From: Thermoplasmatota archaeon
GTDB lineage: Archaea; Thermoplasmatota; E2; DHVEG-1
DNA: 6,439 nt
Assembly (NCBI GenBank): GCA_030609445.1
Contig: JAUWCF010000056.1
Span: 1 to 6,439, forward strand
Reading direction: 5' to 3'
The position numbers were made by a program, and so were the translations under genes. Positions 4,410-6,439 of this stretch are shown here, in pieces (the stretch's first letter is position 1; the number at the start of each line of letters is the position of its first letter). The notes beneath the pieces are model-generated. The model was not told the origin of the DNA. It did not search any database and was given only the letters and a program-made list of their open reading frames with translations.

Positions 4410-5711
4410 ATGGACTTTATTTTCAACTCAAAAACTGAAACGATGCCGCGGAAAAAAATTCAGGAATTACAGCTCAAACGTCTGAAAAAAACGGTTTATC
4501 TTGTCTATGAAAATGTTCCTCATTACAAAAAAAGATTCAAAGAGCAAGGGATCAAACCTGAAGATATAAAAACACTTGAAGATGTAAGAAAACTGCCATT
4601 CACAACTAAGGATGATCTCCGAGAGAATGCGCCGTTTGGCCTTATGGCAACATCACTTGATAACTGCATTGAGCTGCATGCATCATCAGGAACAACTGGT
4701 ATCCCTATCACTGTCTGTTATACCCCAAATGATATTGAGGTGTGGTCAGAAGTGATGGCTCGTTGTCTTTCAATGTCTGGTCTTACAAAAAAAGACATCT
4801 TTCAAAACCCTATTCCCTATGGTACGTTTACTGGTGCATTTGGTTTTCATTATGGCGCTCAGAAAGTAGGGGCGATGGTGATTCCTTCTGGAAAAGGACA
4901 ATCAGAGCGGCAAATCAAACTCATGCAGTATTACAAGAGTACGTTTATGTCTGGAGTTGCCTCCTATGCATTACGTCTTGGTCAAGTAGCACAAGAAATA
5001 GGGGTTGATCCGAAAAAACTTGAGATAAGAAATGGTCTGTTTGGAGCAGAAATGTTTACAACTGGGCTTAAAAAACGCATTGTGGAAACATGGGATATGG
5101 ACGTTCACGATATCTATGGTCTCACTGAGATGTGCGGACCAGGTGTTTCAACAGATTGCGACCAGCATGACGGACTTCATCTGTGGGAGGATCATTTCCT
5201 TATTGAAATTATTGATCCAAAAACATTGGAGCCCATAGGTCTTGAAGAAGAAGGAGAGGTTGTGCTGACGACACTCACAAAAGAAGGAATGCCACTATTG
5301 CGATATAGGACAAGAGATATTGCAAAACTCTATGATCAAGAAGTATGTGAATGCGGACGAACACATATCAAACACTCCACGATTAAAGGACGCAGTGATG
5401 ATATGATCATTATCCGTGGGACAAATATTTTTCCTGGTCAGATTGAATCGGTTCTCATGAAAAACCATGATGTTGGTAGCAACTGGCGTATGGTACTTTC
5501 AACCAAGCGTGATGTAGATGTGCTTACCGTAGAGGTGGAGACAAAAAAACAGCTAAGCCAATTTGATACGGAAAATCTTGCGAAAAAACTACAAAACGAT
5601 ATAAAATCAGTAATCGTATTCACTCCAAAAATTGAGGTTCTCCCGCCAAACACAATCCATGATACTGGTCTGAAGGCAAAACGAGTGATAGATGAACGGA
5701 AGGCGAATTAG
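4410..5711 (+). CDS. paaK: Phenylacetate-CoA ligase (AMP-forming, adenylate-forming family)
   Basis: The enzyme activates phenylacetate or a related aryl or fatty acid with ATP to the acyl-adenylate and then to the CoA thioester, releasing AMP and pyrophosphate. The 433 residues match the PaaK family length. Family marks are the N-terminal QLKRLKKTVYLVYENVPHYK (21-40), the phosphate-binding loop ASSGTTGIP (91-99), DIYGLTE (234-240), YRTRD (299-303), a CxCGRT turn (313-317), the hinge region GRSDDMIIIRGTNIFP (327-342) and the catalytic-lysine region GLKAKR (420-425), where Lys422 aligns with the lysine of the usual GKAKR. The ATG at 4410 has GGGAG four bases upstream and gives the normal family N-terminus; the Met at codon 12 would truncate it. 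It is cytosolic. The beta subunit of an ADP-forming synthetase follows two bases after its stop. Members in archaea often accompany aromatic amino-acid oxidation, but substrate cannot be fixed from sequence. Confidence 0.92.
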   Translation: MDFIFNSKTETMPRKKIQELQLKRLKKTVYLVYENVPHYKKRFKEQGIKPEDIKTLEDVRKLPFTTKDDLRENAPFGLMATSLDNCIELHASSGTTGIPITVCYTPNDIEVWSEVMARCLSMSGLTKKDIFQNPIPYGTFTGAFGFHYGAQKVGAMVIPSGKGQSERQIKLMQYYKSTFMSGVASYALRLGQVAQEIGVDPKKLEIRNGLFGAEMFTTGLKKRIVETWDMDVHDIYGLTEMCGPGVSTDCDQHDGLHLWEDHFLIEIIDPKTLEPIGLEEEGEVVLTTLTKEGMPLLRYRTRDIAKLYDQEVCECGRTHIKHSTIKGRSDDMIIIRGTNIFPGQIESVLMKNHDVGSNWRMVLSTKRDVDVLTVEVETKKQLSQFDTENLAKKLQNDIKSVIVFTPKIEVLPPNTIHDTGLKAKRVIDERKAN

Positions 5712-5713
5712 TC

Positions 5714-6370
5714 ATGAATGAAAAAATCAAAAAATTTGTGAAAAGAAAAAGGCCACTTGCAGAAAACGAAGTAAAAGACCTGCTCAATCTGTATGGTATT
5801 TCCACGACAAAATATAAAGTCATTAATACGGAAAGCGAGTTAGATAAAATTGGTTTAAAATATCCTGTAGCACTTAAGGTATGTTCCAATAAAATTCTTC
5901 ATAAAACCGATGTCGGCGGTGTTAAACTCAACATACGAGATGAACAGGAGCTCAGAAAGATTTTTAAAGAGTTTAAAAAGAAGTTTCCGAAAGAAAACCT
6001 TCTTGTCGATCAAATGGAAGAAAAAGGTGTAGAAATCATTATCGGTCTAGTTCAGGATCCCACTTTTGGTCTTTCGATTATGTGTGGAATCGGCGGGATT
6101 TACACTGAACTCTACAAAGATGTCAGCTTTCGAGTTGTTCCAATTGATAGATATGATGCAGAGCAGATGATCGAAGAGATAAAAGGAAAAAAATTATTAG
6201 AAGGATTTAGAAACATCCCTGCAAATAAACAACTAGTTATAGATATCCTCTTAAAAGTATCAAAAATTGGTGCGGAGCTTGATGAACATATTGACCAGAT
6301 GGATTTAAATCCTGTATTTGTATACGAAGAAAGCTTATGTGTTGTTGATGCAAAGCTTATATTAAAATAA
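5714..6370 (+). CDS. acdB: ADP-forming acyl-CoA synthetase beta subunit (ATP-grasp)
   Basis: ADP-forming acetyl/acyl-CoA synthetase converts acyl-CoA, ADP and phosphate to acid, CoA and ATP, the main energy-conserving step in peptide-fermenting archaea. The beta subunit carries the ATP-grasp domain and takes phosphate from a phosphohistidine on the alpha subunit. The 218 residues are close to the roughly 230 of known archaeal beta chains. Visible marks are PVALKV (51-56), HKTDVGGVKLNI (63-74) with the conserved His63, the Gly-rich MCGIGGIYTELYKDVSFR (123-140), the metal-binding DLNP (197-200) and the terminal VVDAKL (211-216 region). The alpha subunit, needed for activity, is not in this window and is not fused to this chain. 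The start at 5714 is two bases after the ligase stop, with AAGG (5700-5703) about ten bases upstream, so translation is probably coupled. Succinyl-CoA synthetase beta is excluded by the short length and the motif set. Confidence 0.92.
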   Translation: MNEKIKKFVKRKRPLAENEVKDLLNLYGISTTKYKVINTESELDKIGLKYPVALKVCSNKILHKTDVGGVKLNIRDEQELRKIFKEFKKKFPKENLLVDQMEEKGVEIIIGLVQDPTFGLSIMCGIGGIYTELYKDVSFRVVPIDRYDAEQMIEEIKGKKLLEGFRNIPANKQLVIDILLKVSKIGAELDEHIDQMDLNPVFVYEESLCVVDAKLILK

Positions 6371-6376
6371 AAGAGT

Positions 6377-6381
6377 AGGTG
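6377..6381 (+). promoter_or_regulatory. Ribosome binding site of the last gene
   Basis: AGGTG lies six bases before the ATG at 6388 and nine before the ATG at 6391. An ATG at 6384, only two bases away, runs into a stop after ten codons. The site therefore supports 6388 or 6391 as the start. Confidence 0.5.
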
Positions 6382-6387
6382 TAATGG

Positions 6388-6439
6388 ATGATGGTATCGC
6401 AAACAGAAGAATATAAGATTAAAGATATTGGCCTTGCTG
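6388..6439 (+). CDS. ahcY: Probable S-adenosylhomocysteine hydrolase (N-terminal fragment)
   Basis: Seventeen codons are visible, from an ATG with AGGTG upstream to the window edge, starting MMVSQTEEYKIKDIGLA. The YKIKDIGLA stretch matches the YxVKDxxLAexG opening of adenosylhomocysteinases, the NAD-dependent enzymes that split S-adenosylhomocysteine into adenosine and homocysteine and so relieve product inhibition of methyltransferases. A second ATG at 6391 is equally possible as start. It follows the acyl-CoA synthetase subunit by 17 bases, so it probably shares that transcript. The identification rests on about nine residues, with no catalytic or NAD-binding motif inside the window. Confidence 0.55.
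   Translation, partial: MMVSQTEEYKIKDIGLA

Noticed and set aside
4192..4485. A 97-codon plus-strand frame across the divergent promoter region.
   Set aside because: It overlaps two well-supported genes (the SecB-like gene and the ligase), has no ribosome binding site and no family resemblance.

Overview
The window looks like an AT-rich euryarchaeal genome, possibly from the Thermoplasmata or a related uncultured lineage. The archaeal assignment is well supported: it carries prefoldin alpha, an archaeal-type FtsY with a charged N-terminal extension, an archaeal-type UMP kinase, an ADP-forming acyl-CoA synthetase beta subunit, and TATA-box-like promoters with some apparently leaderless starts. 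The finer placement is a guess from gene content and base composition only. Most genes are housekeeping; I see no CRISPR array, no insertion sequence with recognisable ends and no RNA gene.

Layout. Positions 1-90 hold the C-terminal tail of an unidentified plus-strand gene. Positions 91-465 are mostly AT-rich intergenic DNA with one doubtful 35-codon ORF at 157-264. On the minus strand follow an Icc/YfcE-type metallophosphoesterase (466-1089) and, upstream of it, a small gene (1181-1330) for a 49-residue acidic protein made largely of an 18-residue tandem repeat. The small gene has a strong ribosome binding site and is the least expected gene here. Divergent from it is a plus-strand pair, prefoldin alpha (1499-1918) and the SRP receptor FtsY (1935-3137): one makes a co-translational folding chaperone subunit, the other targets ribosomes to the membrane.

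FtsY meets, tail to tail with 5 bases between the stop codons, a minus-strand pair: UMP kinase (3143-3817; its start was revised because a TATA box lies inside the longer reading frame) and a short protein resembling archaeal SecB-like export chaperones (3886-4311). A 98-base divergent promoter region separates this pair from a plus-strand cluster: phenylacetate-CoA ligase (4410-5711), ADP-forming acyl-CoA synthetase beta subunit (5714-6370) and the first 17 codons of a probable S-adenosylhomocysteine hydrolase (6388 to the window end). Spacings of 2 and 17 bases suggest one transcript.

How they work together. The ligase and the ADP-forming beta subunit both handle acyl-CoA or aryl-CoA thioesters, from opposite energetic sides: the first spends ATP to AMP, the second normally harvests ATP from a CoA ester. 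Their coupling suggests aromatic or other acid/acyl-CoA metabolism, such as amino-acid fermentation, but the alpha subunit the beta chain needs is not in the window. Prefoldin, FtsY and the SecB-like protein all concern nascent-protein handling, although the last is on a different transcript.
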